Below are positions 14,301 through 24,187 of a stretch of DNA of 37,984 nt, one piece after another. Position numbers and translations under genes: made by a program. Location: the IMG/VR virus record IMGVR_UViG_3300030117_004700, positions 1 through 37,984 of that record. One strand, 5' to 3'. The notes beneath the pieces are model-generated. The model ran no database searches, was not told where the DNA came from, and saw only the letters and a program-made list of their open reading frames with translations. Within the stretch, counting starts at the first letter, position 1, and each line of letters begins with the position of its first letter. Origin of the DNA: a virus.

Positions 14301-17300
14301 AAGTCGATGGAGTTCACGTAAAAACTAAGGGAGATAATTTTGGTTCTCTCTTTATCAACGATAACTTTAGACCTGACGCGGTGGTTATTGAGGGATCTAA
14401 ATCAGCATTTGATCCTGTCATTGTCAATGGAAGAATAGATTCTGTATCAATCAAGAGTGGTGGTAAGGACTACTTCAGTGTCCCTGACATGGTTATCAAT
14501 GGTGATGGTGTGGGTGCTAAACTCATTGCAAGAGTAGCAAACGGAAAGGTTGTAGGTGTAGATGTCATAACGAAGGGTGCAGGTTATACTGATAGTGGAA
14601 CCACTATCACTGCGAAAACTCCGGGTTCTGGAGTGATAATGTCATCCAACTTGAAAACATGGACTATCAATAATGTTCAACGTTACGCTAATTTTGGTGA
14701 TGTAAAGGATGATGATGGTTTTTATGGCGAACTGAAAGTGGCAGACAACGGATATCCTTATGTAAATTACTATGCATCTAGAAAATTACGCGATCATTTA
14801 GAGGATGATGGCACATCACACTCACCAATATTAGGTTGGGCATATGATGGGCATCCAATATACGGTCCATATGCGACTGCAAATTCTGATGGCACTGGAC
14901 CTCTAAAATATCTACAATCTAGTTATGCCAAGATATCTGGACTATCAAGAACAAATGGTCCCGCTTTGACTGACTATGCTGCAGGATTCTTTATTGAGGA
15001 CTATGAGTTCCAAGAAGGATTCGGCGATCTTGATGAGCATAACGGTAGATTTGCAGTAACACCAGAATATCCATTTGGCGTGTATGCTTATTACATCACA
15101 GTTTCTCCAAATCCGGTAGCAAATGCTCTATCACCATTTCATAATAGGAGAGAACCTATATTCCCTTACATAGTTGGTGATTCATATAATTCAACATTAT
15201 TACAGTATAATAATGAATTTACTTCAACACAAGATTCTTTACCTGAAGATTTATTAAGAAATACTGCGAAATATAACTTAGATGACTATCAATCAATATC
15301 AGATGGTTCAAAAACAAAGACTAGCATAGCATCTATAAAGAATACTCAAAAGGGATCTATCGATAGTTTGAAGATAGTTGACGGTGGAACAAATTACAAT
15401 ATAAATGACAAACTAACATTTGACAATTCAAAAACAGAAGGTTTTGGTTCATTTGGTAAGGTTACTGAATTAGTCGGAGTTGCTGCAACTGTTATTACCT
15501 CTGCTGTACAAATCAAAGAAAGAATTGAACTAATTGCTAATGGTAGAACTGTAACAGGTATTGTCACTTCTGGTTTACATGATTATGAGTCTGGAATACC
15601 CGTACAGATAAGTGGTATTTCATCTGCGATATACAGTGGATTAGAGGGAACATATCCAATCAAAGTCAAGTTTGTAAGAAGTGGATTAGGAACATCTCTA
15701 CTTGCAAGTGGTTTGACCACTACAATTACTCTTCGTGACGATATTAATATCTTTGATATCAATGATATCGTACAAGTGGGTGATGAGCAGATGAGAGTGA
15801 TTGAACGTGATCACCTCAATCAAAAGATTACATTCTTACGTGCCCAGAATGGAACTACAGGTGCTGCACATACTGATAGAGCAGAAATCTACAGAAAAGA
15901 AAATAAGTTTACGTATGAGATCGATAGACCAATAGATGCTCCAACTCCAAAGAATGAATTATATTATTTTGATGCTACTGGTAATATTGGTGTCGGTCTT
16001 ACAGGTGGAGTAGGTATCGGCACCACCGTATCGTTTGTGGGTGCAGGAAATATCTCTACCACTACATTTCTTCCAATCAAGTCAATAAGACTTCCCGGTC
16101 ATCCATTTGTACACGGTGATCCTGTAACTTATACACCCGGTGGTGGATCAAAGTTATTATATTCATTCGATGGCAGTAATACACATTTCTTACCAGAGAC
16201 AGGACTGTTTGTACAGAAAATCAATAATGATCTAATTGGTATAGTGACCAATGCTTATCAGATTGATAATAAGCACGATAGAGTCTTCTTCAACGGAACT
16301 ATTGGTATTGGTAACAGTCATTCATTCAGAACAAATAGAAACGTTCCAACTGCAAATGCAACTACATTTGAAGTTACTGTTTCGACTGCTACAACACATC
16401 ATCTTGATAGATTTGATGAAATAGACATGAAAGTTGTTTCTGCAGGATCAAGCACACTCAATATCAATTATGATCCCGGAACTAGATTCATAAGTATTGG
16501 TTCATCAAATAATCCACCAATTACAACAACAATTGGTGAGCAACTTATATTTGACACTTCTGACAATGATCTATCAGGAACAAGACTAGACTTCTTCTTA
16601 GATCAAGACTTTACAAAGAGATTTGTCGGTTCTGGCAAATCAACCATGGAAAGAAGCGATACCTTGATTCCCGGAATCTCTTCTGCAAGAACTGTTTTAC
16701 ATGTCACTGAAAATGTGCCTGATGTTCTTTTCTACAAGTTCACATCTGTATCATCTAGCAAGTATGTTGATATTGATGAAGATGTGACTGATTATGGTAA
16801 AATTATTGTAAAAGCAAGTGAATTTACAGGTAAACACTCTCTAACCACATCTACAGGAACCACCTTCAAATTCTTTACTGGGGGACTACCAGAAAGAGTT
16901 GGATATACAAGTGAATCTAGTATTACTTACACTACATCTTCTGCAAACGCTCGTGGACCTATTTCCAAGGTTTTACTAGAAGAAGGTGGAATAAACTACA
17001 AAGATCTTCCAAAAGTATCTGTTGCTTCTACCACAGGTAAATCAGCAGTCATATTAGCAGAAACTGAAACTGCAGGTAAATTACTCACTACAGAAATTTT
17101 AGAATTTGGATATGATTATCCTTCAGACCCCACATTGAAACCTGAAGCATCTGTACCTAATATTATTACTCTAAAAGACAATTTCAGTCTAAAATCTATA
17201 GGAATCACTTCTACAGGTTCTAATTATCTAACTGCACCTGATGTCATCGTTTATAACAGACAAGATGATGTTGTAAACACAAGTATTGAGGCAGTAGCAA

Positions 17301-19492
17301 ATCTAGAAGGATCCTCTGTCAATAGTGTTAGAATTATCAATTCTGGTGGTAATTTGAAGAGCACAGACACTGAAGTCTTTGCTGTCAACAATACAAACGG
17401 TGTTGGTATTATAAGTGCCACATATTCAGATCCTACAGTTACCTTGAGGTTACAAACACCTTCCGGTGGATTTACAACAGCATTACCTTTACCATTTACT
17501 ATTGGAGATGAAATCTTTGTTGAAAACGTTGGAGTATCAACTGGGCATGGATATAACTCTGCTGACTTCCAGTATTCATACTTTGTCGTAAGTGGTGTCA
17601 ATACCAATGCAGGTCTTGTTGATCAAGCAACTATTACATATAATGTGACCAAAAATCCCGGAATTCATGATTTCCAGAATTTTGGTATAGTAACTAAAAA
17701 GTCTGACATAGCACAATTCAACGCTACACTTGAAGAAGGTTCCTTCTTCTCAGGTGAAGAAATTTACAATAACAATGCAGAAACAAACATCTCCAGAGGA
17801 CAAGATAGTTCCACAAATATTATTCGAGTTGATTCTGTTGATGGGTTCAATATCGGAGACCTTGTAACAGGAAGAACATCTAGAGCGTCAGGTGTAATAG
17901 AAAGTATCACTCCAAACACAGGTAGATTCACAATAGGATCTACATTGAAAAGGTCGTTTGGATGGCAAAAAGATACTGGTAAGGCAAATGAGTTCTTCCA
18001 AAGAATACAAGATAATGATTACTATCAAAACTTCTCTTACTCTCTCAAATCTCTTGTAGGAATATCAAGTTGGAGTGAACCAGTTGACTCACTGGCACAC
18101 CCTGCAGGATTCAAGAAGCATTCAGATCTATTAGTACCATCAGTTGCATCAGTTGGATTAGGATCTACTGTATCAGCAAAAGAGCAAACTATCTCTTCTC
18201 TAGTTCTTATTGATAACGTAGCAGATACAAATTGTAAGCATGACTTTGATTTAGTCAGAGAATTGACTGACGCTGCTCAAACTAAGAGTGATAAGGTTGT
18301 ATTCCAATCTAACAAGTTTGGTAATGCTTTGATTTGTAAGACAAACAGGGTGTTAGAAATAGATGATATCAGTCCACAATTCTACACAGATCCAAATCTA
18401 CTAAGAGCAACAGAACTTGATACTTGGTCTGCTACTGATTTCACAGCAGTCAAATATTATGCTCAAGTAGTTCTTGACTCAACTGCAGGTGTATTGGTAA
18501 ACGAAACACAGTATTCTGAGTTTCTTGTATCTCACAATGGTGAGGTATCGATGATCAATCAATACTCTGATTTGTCAGATTCTTTTGATCTTGGTGATTT
18601 TACTGCTGATATGGCTAATGGTCTGGTTACAGTATCATTCAGTCCTTATAACAGCACCTTTGTTTATGATGTAACAGTGTATCGTGAGATCCTGAATAAT
18701 GGCGTGGGTGTTGGTACTACCTCATACGGTGGTATAAAGAAGGTTGGTGTTTCATCTTTTGTTGCAGCGTCAGGTTCTCCATCAGAACAGATCATTCAAT
18801 CAATTGATGCCAATGCATTCAAATCTGGAACTGTTCTTGTTGCAGTCACTGGTAATCAAAAAGAGAAAGAAATCCTAGAGGCAAGTTTTGTCGGTGTTGG
18901 ATCTACAGTCCAATACATTGAATACGGTATGATGAAGGAAGATATGGATTTGGGAACATTCAATGTGGGTATGACCACCACAAATGATATGCAGATCAAA
19001 TTTACTCCTATCGCCGGTATGGGTGTGACAGTTGCAACATTGACCACCCTTGTAGGTGTTGGAACTACAGTTGCAGGAACTGGTATTCCGGGTGGTACAT
19101 ATGAAGTGGGTGATGCATATCTTCAGTCAAATAGAACTGAGATATCAGCATCCGGAACTCCTACTGCTACTAACGTATCTTCTTTATCATATAGTAATTA
19201 CACCAGTGTTAAATATTATGTGGAAGTTGAGAATGTTACCAACAACGAATACTCAGCATTCCATATCGCTGCCAATGCATATGAAGGCGATTCTAATTAT
19301 GTCAAGTATGGAAATGTCTCTACTGGTTTGACTGCTCGACGAGATATTCAGAATACAGATGTAAGTGTTTCTGGTTTCAATGTAATCTTACAATTTACTC
19401 CTATGGAGAATCGAGATTATATTGTGAGAGTATCTGAAATACGAATTGACAAACCTGATGATGTTGCTAACGACACTACGATAGAATACTAA
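11306..19492 (+). CDS. Giant baseplate wedge protein in the gp7 position, with YHYH-like domain
   Basis: This 2728-residue protein lies between gp6 and gp8, where T4 has gp7 (1032 aa). The N-terminal 240 residues are of a phage baseplate type: NPVFGEFLKQYYISQ near 27-41 and YSSKGTEEGFKILFGTLYNE around 198-217. The rest is built from repeated modules: GxGY-type units (about 689-765, 1034-1109, 1882-2025), HGF/GxxVxY units (552-631, 789-868, 902-972, 1595-1675) and IDDE-type units (85-128, 1475-1532). Around 1175 the motif GWAYDGHPIYGPYATA marks a YHYH-like domain, often annotated in cyanophage structural proteins. It is probably an outer wedge or arm protein. Assignment to gp7 is by position; sequence similarity to T4 gp7 is not evident to me. 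Confidence 0.82.
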   Translation: MIETSLSRVKIHEVIESQIPESIGSDNPVFGEFLKQYYISQEYQGGPVDIVENLVEYKSLDFLNSDNLTGFTSVSNYTPSFSKTIYVDSTKGWPSSYGLLKIDDEIITYTGIGSTSFTGCVRGFSGIENNQKTNAPEYLTFTQSGVSTHADKSRVTNLSNIFLQKFFKKVKGQIAPGFVNRNFTGNLDNRLFLKQAKDFYSSKGTEEGFKILFGTLYNEAVDMIKPQEFLFKPSDAEYTVNDVLIAEVISGDPKKIKSQSISQGDYALASVYDVENIVIQDKTYYKIRLSSDTIEGKFLPNVRTNLTSELTSGSSVIHVDSTVGFAKSDSVTIGRRVYAYTDKTVTEFLNVTGVGTVSIGATVNQGDNVISYEDGKLYRPVKLRVLNSIVGFEGSGVLQQKGSEYNIKTLGCKKTDLRYSEWLENIATKHVVQDFKTISAGNYELILTAKHYYKSGQLISVIDADGGSQDGTITGILNDHVVYISAPSLLASKNYHIQAKLRKQNNNVADVQNTYAQGDTVVTTSNSLPHYSIDVQKRIRDFNTSGISTRSQVINIPDHNLQNGDIVLYNPRVAGSPVAGLSTGQSYYVTNLSQSTIALSLSAENARRSEYIFAFDTADIGTNTNHSLTPFEVGFGTIGAQKLVRKFTQPEYGFPKDKTETGKGVGLFVNGVEAYSYKSSDKIYYGSLETVDVLNTGSDYDVINPPRISMQQDGHTGVGASVIAHVSGKLQEIQVTSRGLDYKGTPDVKIIGGNGQATAEAKMRLAPHEVFFDSTSVGGVLNTSTDKFTFTEPHGFKHGEEVVYGTDGSTTIGIGTTPGNLVNKSSYFVIKNDDFTLSLAKTRNEALAGITTLPITTNGGGLHKFETKESRLKVDRVEIISSTDFQNRENTVDSVGINTFTDVITIPNHRYSSGELIRYGGGTVADISGLTVGNDYYVVKIDDNNFRVSISTSLVDYVEMTLPGTGVHSFNYPPVSVTIDGTQGISTSNATASAVIRGEVDGVHVKTKGDNFGSLFINDNFRPDAVVIEGSKSAFDPVIVNGRIDSVSIKSGGKDYFSVPDMVINGDGVGAKLIARVANGKVVGVDVITKGAGYTDSGTTITAKTPGSGVIMSSNLKTWTINNVQRYANFGDVKDDDGFYGELKVADNGYPYVNYYASRKLRDHLEDDGTSHSPILGWAYDGHPIYGPYATANSDGTGPLKYLQSSYAKISGLSRTNGPALTDYAAGFFIEDYEFQEGFGDLDEHNGRFAVTPEYPFGVYAYYITVSPNPVANALSPFHNRREPIFPYIVGDSYNSTLLQYNNEFTSTQDSLPEDLLRNTAKYNLDDYQSISDGSKTKTSIASIKNTQKGSIDSLKIVDGGTNYNINDKLTFDNSKTEGFGSFGKVTELVGVAATVITSAVQIKERIELIANGRTVTGIVTSGLHDYESGIPVQISGISSAIYSGLEGTYPIKVKFVRSGLGTSLLASGLTTTITLRDDINIFDINDIVQVGDEQMRVIERDHLNQKITFLRAQNGTTGAAHTDRAEIYRKENKFTYEIDRPIDAPTPKNELYYFDATGNIGVGLTGGVGIGTTVSFVGAGNISTTTFLPIKSIRLPGHPFVHGDPVTYTPGGGSKLLYSFDGSNTHFLPETGLFVQKINNDLIGIVTNAYQIDNKHDRVFFNGTIGIGNSHSFRTNRNVPTANATTFEVTVSTATTHHLDRFDEIDMKVVSAGSSTLNINYDPGTRFISIGSSNNPPITTTIGEQLIFDTSDNDLSGTRLDFFLDQDFTKRFVGSGKSTMERSDTLIPGISSARTVLHVTENVPDVLFYKFTSVSSSKYVDIDEDVTDYGKIIVKASEFTGKHSLTTSTGTTFKFFTGGLPERVGYTSESSITYTTSSANARGPISKVLLEEGGINYKDLPKVSVASTTGKSAVILAETETAGKLLTTEILEFGYDYPSDPTLKPEASVPNIITLKDNFSLKSIGITSTGSNYLTAPDVIVYNRQDDVVNTSIEAVANLEGSSVNSVRIINSGGNLKSTDTEVFAVNNTNGVGIISATYSDPTVTLRLQTPSGGFTTALPLPFTIGDEIFVENVGVSTGHGYNSADFQYSYFVVSGVNTNAGLVDQATITYNVTKNPGIHDFQNFGIVTKKSDIAQFNATLEEGSFFSGEEIYNNNAETNISRGQDSSTNIIRVDSVDGFNIGDLVTGRTSRASGVIESITPNTGRFTIGSTLKRSFGWQKDTGKANEFFQRIQDNDYYQNFSYSLKSLVGISSWSEPVDSLAHPAGFKKHSDLLVPSVASVGLGSTVSAKEQTISSLVLIDNVADTNCKHDFDLVRELTDAAQTKSDKVVFQSNKFGNALICKTNRVLEIDDISPQFYTDPNLLRATELDTWSATDFTAVKYYAQVVLDSTAGVLVNETQYSEFLVSHNGEVSMINQYSDLSDSFDLGDFTADMANGLVTVSFSPYNSTFVYDVTVYREILNNGVGVGTTSYGGIKKVGVSSFVAASGSPSEQIIQSIDANAFKSGTVLVAVTGNQKEKEILEASFVGVGSTVQYIEYGMMKEDMDLGTFNVGMTTTNDMQIKFTPIAGMGVTVATLTTLVGVGTTVAGTGIPGGTYEVGDAYLQSNRTEISASGTPTATNVSSLSYSNYTSVKYYVEVENVTNNEYSAFHIAANAYEGDSNYVKYGNVSTGLTARRDIQNTDVSVSGFNVILQFTPMENRDYIVRVSEIRIDKPDDVANDTTIEY

Positions 19493-22400
19493 TGTTCAAG
19501 ATAGGATCAGTAAATAAAAAATTCAATAGAGAAACTGAAACCTTTAGGTATTCATTTCATCTGACTCATCAGGGGGATCCCATCTTCCTAAAATCTTTTA
19601 GTGGTGCAGACACTTCTGCGGTTTTATTAGGTTCAGATACGATCGTATTGGATAATCATTTCTTCACTACAGGTGAAGAGTTGGAATATTTTGCAGATGG
19701 TACAGCGATAGGTATAGATCACACAAGTAGTGGTGTTGGTGCTGCTACCACATTACCGATGAAGGTTTATGCTATAAAGGTTGATGAAGGCAAGATTAAA
19801 CTTGCAGCAACACCTGCTTTAGCAGCAGCAGGAACTCATATTGGTCTTACCACTGTCGGCGTAGGGGCAAGTCATTCATTTACTGCAAAGAAACAGAATA
19901 GTAAAGTTATAGTAGCACTGGATAATATTATTCAGTCTCCACTTTATAGTAAGGTTGGTGCTGCCACAACGACAGTATCAATTCTAAACAGAGTAGTATC
20001 ATTATATGATGCAAGTATATTCAAATCTTATGATCTAATCAAGATAGATGATGAGATTATGAGAATTCAAGTTGTTGGATACAACGGTAATCCAAATGAT
20101 GTTCTTGTAGATAGAGAATGGATGGGGACAAAATCAGCATCACATACTAATGGATCTGCTGTTCAATTAGTGAAGGGTGACTATAATATTATCAAAGATA
20201 GAATTACTTTTGCTGATGTTCCTTTTGGTGGTATCAAAGTCAATGTTGGCGTAAGTTCAAATCAATTCAACCTAACAACGAATAGTTTTACAGCACTATC
20301 TGATTTTCTTGTGAGTGGATCAGAAGTAAGACTTAGAAGTGTGAATCCCCCTGCACCATTAGTGGGTAATGATAATTACTTTATTATCAAGAATGGAGTA
20401 AATAACTTCTCTATAGCAGCAAATAGAGGAGATGCTCTTGTTGGCACTGCTATCACACTTACATCTGCAGGTATAGGAACTCACAACTTCTTATTTGTTG
20501 ATACATCAAACGGAAGTTCGTTCCAAGGAAGATCCTTTATGAGATCTGATTACACTGGCAACGTGGTGATGGACGACGTTTCTGGAGGTTTTACTGGTAT
20601 AGCGAAGACCTTTACTATTACAAGTGCAGGTGTCAACACAACAGGTATTACCAGTGATTTTGGTGCTATACTTGTAAACAATATATTCCAGAAACCAGAA
20701 GTAGATTATGACTTCATAGGTGGTTCTTCAACTGGTATAACATCGATAAGATTTACAGGTAATAGTTCAAATACTATAAATCTAAGTGATGTAAATGCAA
20801 ATAATTTACCCAGAAAGGGTCTTATAGTTTCAATAGCAAATTCGGAGGGATATGGATATCAACAACGACAAGTGGGAACAGGAACCGCAGTGGTTACGGG
20901 ATTTGGTACGATTACAGTTGCAATTGGATTTAGTGGATCCGGATACAGAAATCCTCCTACAACTTATAGAATTTTGGTCGATGGCGGAAATCCTACGGTT
21001 GGGAGTGCTGGCACATTTACAGTCGAAGGGGGACATATAAAGGATGTGTACATGAATCCTGTGGGTACAGGATATACATGGACTGATGTTCCTAGAATTA
21101 CCTTCGATAGTCCAGTAGGATATGATGATTTACAACTGATTAGTTCCTCAACTGGTGTTGGTGCTTCTGTAACAGTGGATGTGGGTGCAGGACTCAGTAT
21201 ATCATCATTCAACTTGAATAATATTGGATATGGGTTTACACAAGGAGAACAACTAAGAATTGCAGGAATACCAACTGTTACAAGTATTGGATCTACATTT
21301 AAAAACGCTGTATTTACAGTAACTGAAACAAGAGATGATGAATTTGCAGGATGGGTATTTGGTAAGGTTCAAGTTTTAGATGATTTTTCTAACGAGTTTG
21401 ATGGTCGTAAGAAAGTCTTTACAATGACCGAAAATAATGAACCCTTGAGTGTAGAAAAAAATCCCGGTTCACTTATTGATTTACAGCATAATTTACTGAT
21501 ATTCTTGAATGATATAATTCAGGAACCCGGTGTTTCATATGTGTTTAGTGGTGGAACACAAATTGAATTTACTGAACCTCCTGTAGAGGGCACATCTTTA
21601 CAAGTTTTATTGTATAGAGGAACTGACTCTGATGTCGCCATAGAAGGTGCACTACAAACAGTCAAGGCTGGTGATAGTATAAGAATTAGAAAGACTAATG
21701 AAGATATCACTCCTGTCACACAGAATGAAAGAATTGTTTCTGCAATTACTTCAAGAGACACACTAAGAACAAACGTATATTCTCAACAGGGGATATCAAA
21801 TCAGATTGCACCACTAAGACCTGTAGTTTGGTGTAAGCAACAAGATGATTTGATTGTTGATGGTGCTGTTGTAAGTAAAGCAAGAGATATTTACGATGCA
21901 AGAGTAAAACCTGCAACGAGAATTATAAAGAGCATCAGTACAAGTGATAACACCTTCTACACAGGTGGTGGATCTGTAGTATTCAGCACTACAGAAGAAC
22001 CAAATACAACAACATTTGGTGTTCAAATAATAGATGCTGATAAAAATAACACTGGGTTTGGAACTACCACATTCACAAACCCTGTTGAGACAGTAACAGG
22101 AGTATCTGTTTCTGGAGATCATGGTGTAATAACTGGTATTGGAACAACTGCACAAGGAATACAGTTCAACATGCATATACCGTTATCTTCACCAATCAGA
22201 GATAATGATTTGGGTGGTTTGACTAAGACAGGGATTTCCACCGGAGATTACTTCTTAGTAAGTAGATCAAATGTAGGAAGTGGAGTGACTGCACTATCAC
22301 AAGATAGAACAGTTGCTATTTCGTCATGCTCTGACCTTATAGATACTGTGTTCCAAGTGTCTCATATAGAAGATATCGCCCCTGTGGGTTCTGCATCTTC

Positions 22401-22620
22401 TGTTAGAGTTCATGTAAATGTAGAGACTGGTCATGGTCTAAACTTTACAGGACTAGGTTCAGGGGTTGGAAACTATTACGGTGACTATAGTTGGGCAAAA
22501 TTCAGTTCATCTAGAACCACTGGAATAGCATTTACTTGCAATACCTCAGATGGACTCACAGGTCTGTCTACTGCACCGACAATAGTTCGTACAACGAAAC
22601 TATCACTAGATTATACCTAA
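19492..22620 (+). CDS. Modular baseplate/tail structural protein, 1042 aa
   Basis: This is a 1042-residue virion protein sharing modules with its upstream neighbour. HFFTTGEELEYFADGT (from about 52) and VNPPAPLVGNDNYFIIKNG (from about 283) belong to HGF/GxxVxY units. YDLIKIDDEIMRI with SHTNGSAVQ (178-222) is an IDDE unit. IGFSGSGYRNPP and MNPVGTGYTW (about 475-540) are GxGY units. Around 640-720 there is a stretch DGRKKVFTMTENN, LLIFLNDIIQEPGVSY that resembles a phage hub/fibre attachment segment. It has the TAATG junction with the 2728-residue gene and lies before gp8, so it is probably an extra wedge or peripheral baseplate component. No T4 counterpart is recognised. Confidence 0.78.
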   Translation: MFKIGSVNKKFNRETETFRYSFHLTHQGDPIFLKSFSGADTSAVLLGSDTIVLDNHFFTTGEELEYFADGTAIGIDHTSSGVGAATTLPMKVYAIKVDEGKIKLAATPALAAAGTHIGLTTVGVGASHSFTAKKQNSKVIVALDNIIQSPLYSKVGAATTTVSILNRVVSLYDASIFKSYDLIKIDDEIMRIQVVGYNGNPNDVLVDREWMGTKSASHTNGSAVQLVKGDYNIIKDRITFADVPFGGIKVNVGVSSNQFNLTTNSFTALSDFLVSGSEVRLRSVNPPAPLVGNDNYFIIKNGVNNFSIAANRGDALVGTAITLTSAGIGTHNFLFVDTSNGSSFQGRSFMRSDYTGNVVMDDVSGGFTGIAKTFTITSAGVNTTGITSDFGAILVNNIFQKPEVDYDFIGGSSTGITSIRFTGNSSNTINLSDVNANNLPRKGLIVSIANSEGYGYQQRQVGTGTAVVTGFGTITVAIGFSGSGYRNPPTTYRILVDGGNPTVGSAGTFTVEGGHIKDVYMNPVGTGYTWTDVPRITFDSPVGYDDLQLISSSTGVGASVTVDVGAGLSISSFNLNNIGYGFTQGEQLRIAGIPTVTSIGSTFKNAVFTVTETRDDEFAGWVFGKVQVLDDFSNEFDGRKKVFTMTENNEPLSVEKNPGSLIDLQHNLLIFLNDIIQEPGVSYVFSGGTQIEFTEPPVEGTSLQVLLYRGTDSDVAIEGALQTVKAGDSIRIRKTNEDITPVTQNERIVSAITSRDTLRTNVYSQQGISNQIAPLRPVVWCKQQDDLIVDGAVVSKARDIYDARVKPATRIIKSISTSDNTFYTGGGSVVFSTTEEPNTTTFGVQIIDADKNNTGFGTTTFTNPVETVTGVSVSGDHGVITGIGTTAQGIQFNMHIPLSSPIRDNDLGGLTKTGISTGDYFLVSRSNVGSGVTALSQDRTVAISSCSDLIDTVFQVSHIEDIAPVGSASSVRVHVNVETGHGLNFTGLGSGVGNYYGDYSWAKFSSSRTTGIAFTCNTSDGLTGLSTAPTIVRTTKLSLDYT

Positions 22621-22623
22621 ATA
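22617..22623 (+). promoter_or_regulatory. Late-promoter-like element (CTAAATA)
   Basis: CTAAATA overlaps the stop codon of the 1042-residue gene and lies 23 bases before the gp8 ATG. The spacing matches the gp25 promoter (19 bases), so gp8 probably begins a new late transcript. Confidence 0.65.
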
Positions 22624-22646
22624 ACACTATCAGTTTGTAGAAAAGA

Positions 22647-24185
22647 ATGCCTGCGATCATTACAGATCAAATCAGAGTATTAAATGCGGAGAATTTTGTC
22701 AACGGAATTTCAACCACGACAAATAGTTACTACGTGTTTATAGGGTTGCCGAATGCTACGGAAGTTAATTCAGATTGGAATACCAATACTCCGGCACCTA
22801 TTGATAACTTTGACGATCACGACAACATATACGATACACTAATATCTGCTAAGAAAGTCAATTCTAGCGATGTGCTTCAAGTCATAAGAAAAATTTCTTG
22901 GACTACTGGAACGATATACGAGATGTATCGTCATGATTATGATATCAATAATACAACTCCACAGACTAATTCGTCTAATTTATATAATTCTAATTTCTAT
23001 GTGATGAACTCTGATTTCAGAGTTTATGAGTGTATATACAATGGAGCAAACCCAACTAATAGTGGTAAGGGTATTGCATCACTTGAAGAACCAACACATA
23101 CTGATTTACAACCAAGATTAGAATCTGATGGGTACTTGTGGAAATATCTTTATACTATAAAACCAAGCGATATTGTAAAATTTGATAGTGTAGATTATAT
23201 TCCAGTTCCACAAAACTGGTTGACTAATACTGATACTCTTGATGTGAGAAATGCTGCTGTAGACGGTAAGATAGAGACAATAGTTATAGAAGACACATCA
23301 TCTGCTGCCTATCAATTCAGTGGTACAAAAAACAATGTTCCTATAAGAGGAGATGGTCAGGACGGATTAGCATCTGTCACATTTGTGAATGGTAAACCAA
23401 CTACTGTTCAGGTAACGAATGGTGGTTCAGGATACTCCTTTGCAACATTAGATTTGAATTCAGTTGTTACAGGATCGGGTGCAGAATTTTCAGTTATAAT
23501 ACCACCACCAAAAGGACATGGTGCAGACATATACACAGAACTAGGAGCAAACAAGGTTCTTGTATATTCAAGAATAGAAAATAGTGATACTACAAACCCT
23601 GATTTCCCAACAGGTAATCAGTTTGCTCGTATCGGAATAGTGAAGAATCCAAATGTAAACGGAACCACTAATTTACTAACTGCATCAAGTGCAAGTGGAG
23701 TATATGGTCTTCGTCTTGTAGGAGCAGCATCCAGTACAATGAGTGTATCTGTTGATGGACAGATTACACAAACAATTGGTATAGGATCAACTGCAGTTGG
23801 AAAGATTATATCATACGATCCAGTTACTAAATTCCTGAGATATTGGCAAGATAGATCCCTTGCTACAAATAGTTCTTCAGGTGCAAATCCCACCTACGGT
23901 TACCGTCTAAATAGGTTCACGAGCACTCCTGCAACAGGAGGTTCTATCAACGTTGTTGTGACAACAACCACAGGAACAGAAACTGTAGGAATTGAAACCA
24001 CATTCACAGGTGTTTCTACATCAGTGAACTCAAAAACATATTATTTTGGACAATCCATCAGTAGCGGTATTGCTTCCCCTGAGATAGAAAAATACTCTGG
24101 TGATATCATTTACATTGATAACAGACCAGAGGTGACAAGAGCAGCAAATCAAAGAGAAGATATTAAAATCGTCTTAGAATTCTAA
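22647..24185 (+). CDS. 8: Baseplate wedge protein gp8
   Basis: This 512-residue protein is related to T4 gp8 (334 aa), a wedge subunit. The N-terminal region has the marine T4-like gp8 pattern: SYYVFIGLP, IRKISWTTGTIYEMYRHDYD, FYVMNSDFRVYECIYNG and ESDGYLWKYLYTIKPSDI (about 26-175), with VDYIPVPQNW after it. Between about 238 and 285 a GxGY module (VQVTNGGSGYSFATL) has been inserted, accounting for part of the extra length. The C-terminus has PTYGYRLNRFTS and ends with REDIKIVLEF. It is separated from the next gene by only two bases. The role is structural, in the baseplate. Confidence 0.88.
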   Translation: MPAIITDQIRVLNAENFVNGISTTTNSYYVFIGLPNATEVNSDWNTNTPAPIDNFDDHDNIYDTLISAKKVNSSDVLQVIRKISWTTGTIYEMYRHDYDINNTTPQTNSSNLYNSNFYVMNSDFRVYECIYNGANPTNSGKGIASLEEPTHTDLQPRLESDGYLWKYLYTIKPSDIVKFDSVDYIPVPQNWLTNTDTLDVRNAAVDGKIETIVIEDTSSAAYQFSGTKNNVPIRGDGQDGLASVTFVNGKPTTVQVTNGGSGYSFATLDLNSVVTGSGAEFSVIIPPPKGHGADIYTELGANKVLVYSRIENSDTTNPDFPTGNQFARIGIVKNPNVNGTTNLLTASSASGVYGLRLVGAASSTMSVSVDGQITQTIGIGSTAVGKIISYDPVTKFLRYWQDRSLATNSSSGANPTYGYRLNRFTSTPATGGSINVVVTTTTGTETVGIETTFTGVSTSVNSKTYYFGQSISSGIASPEIEKYSGDIIYIDNRPEVTRAANQREDIKIVLEF

Positions 24186-24187
24186 AG

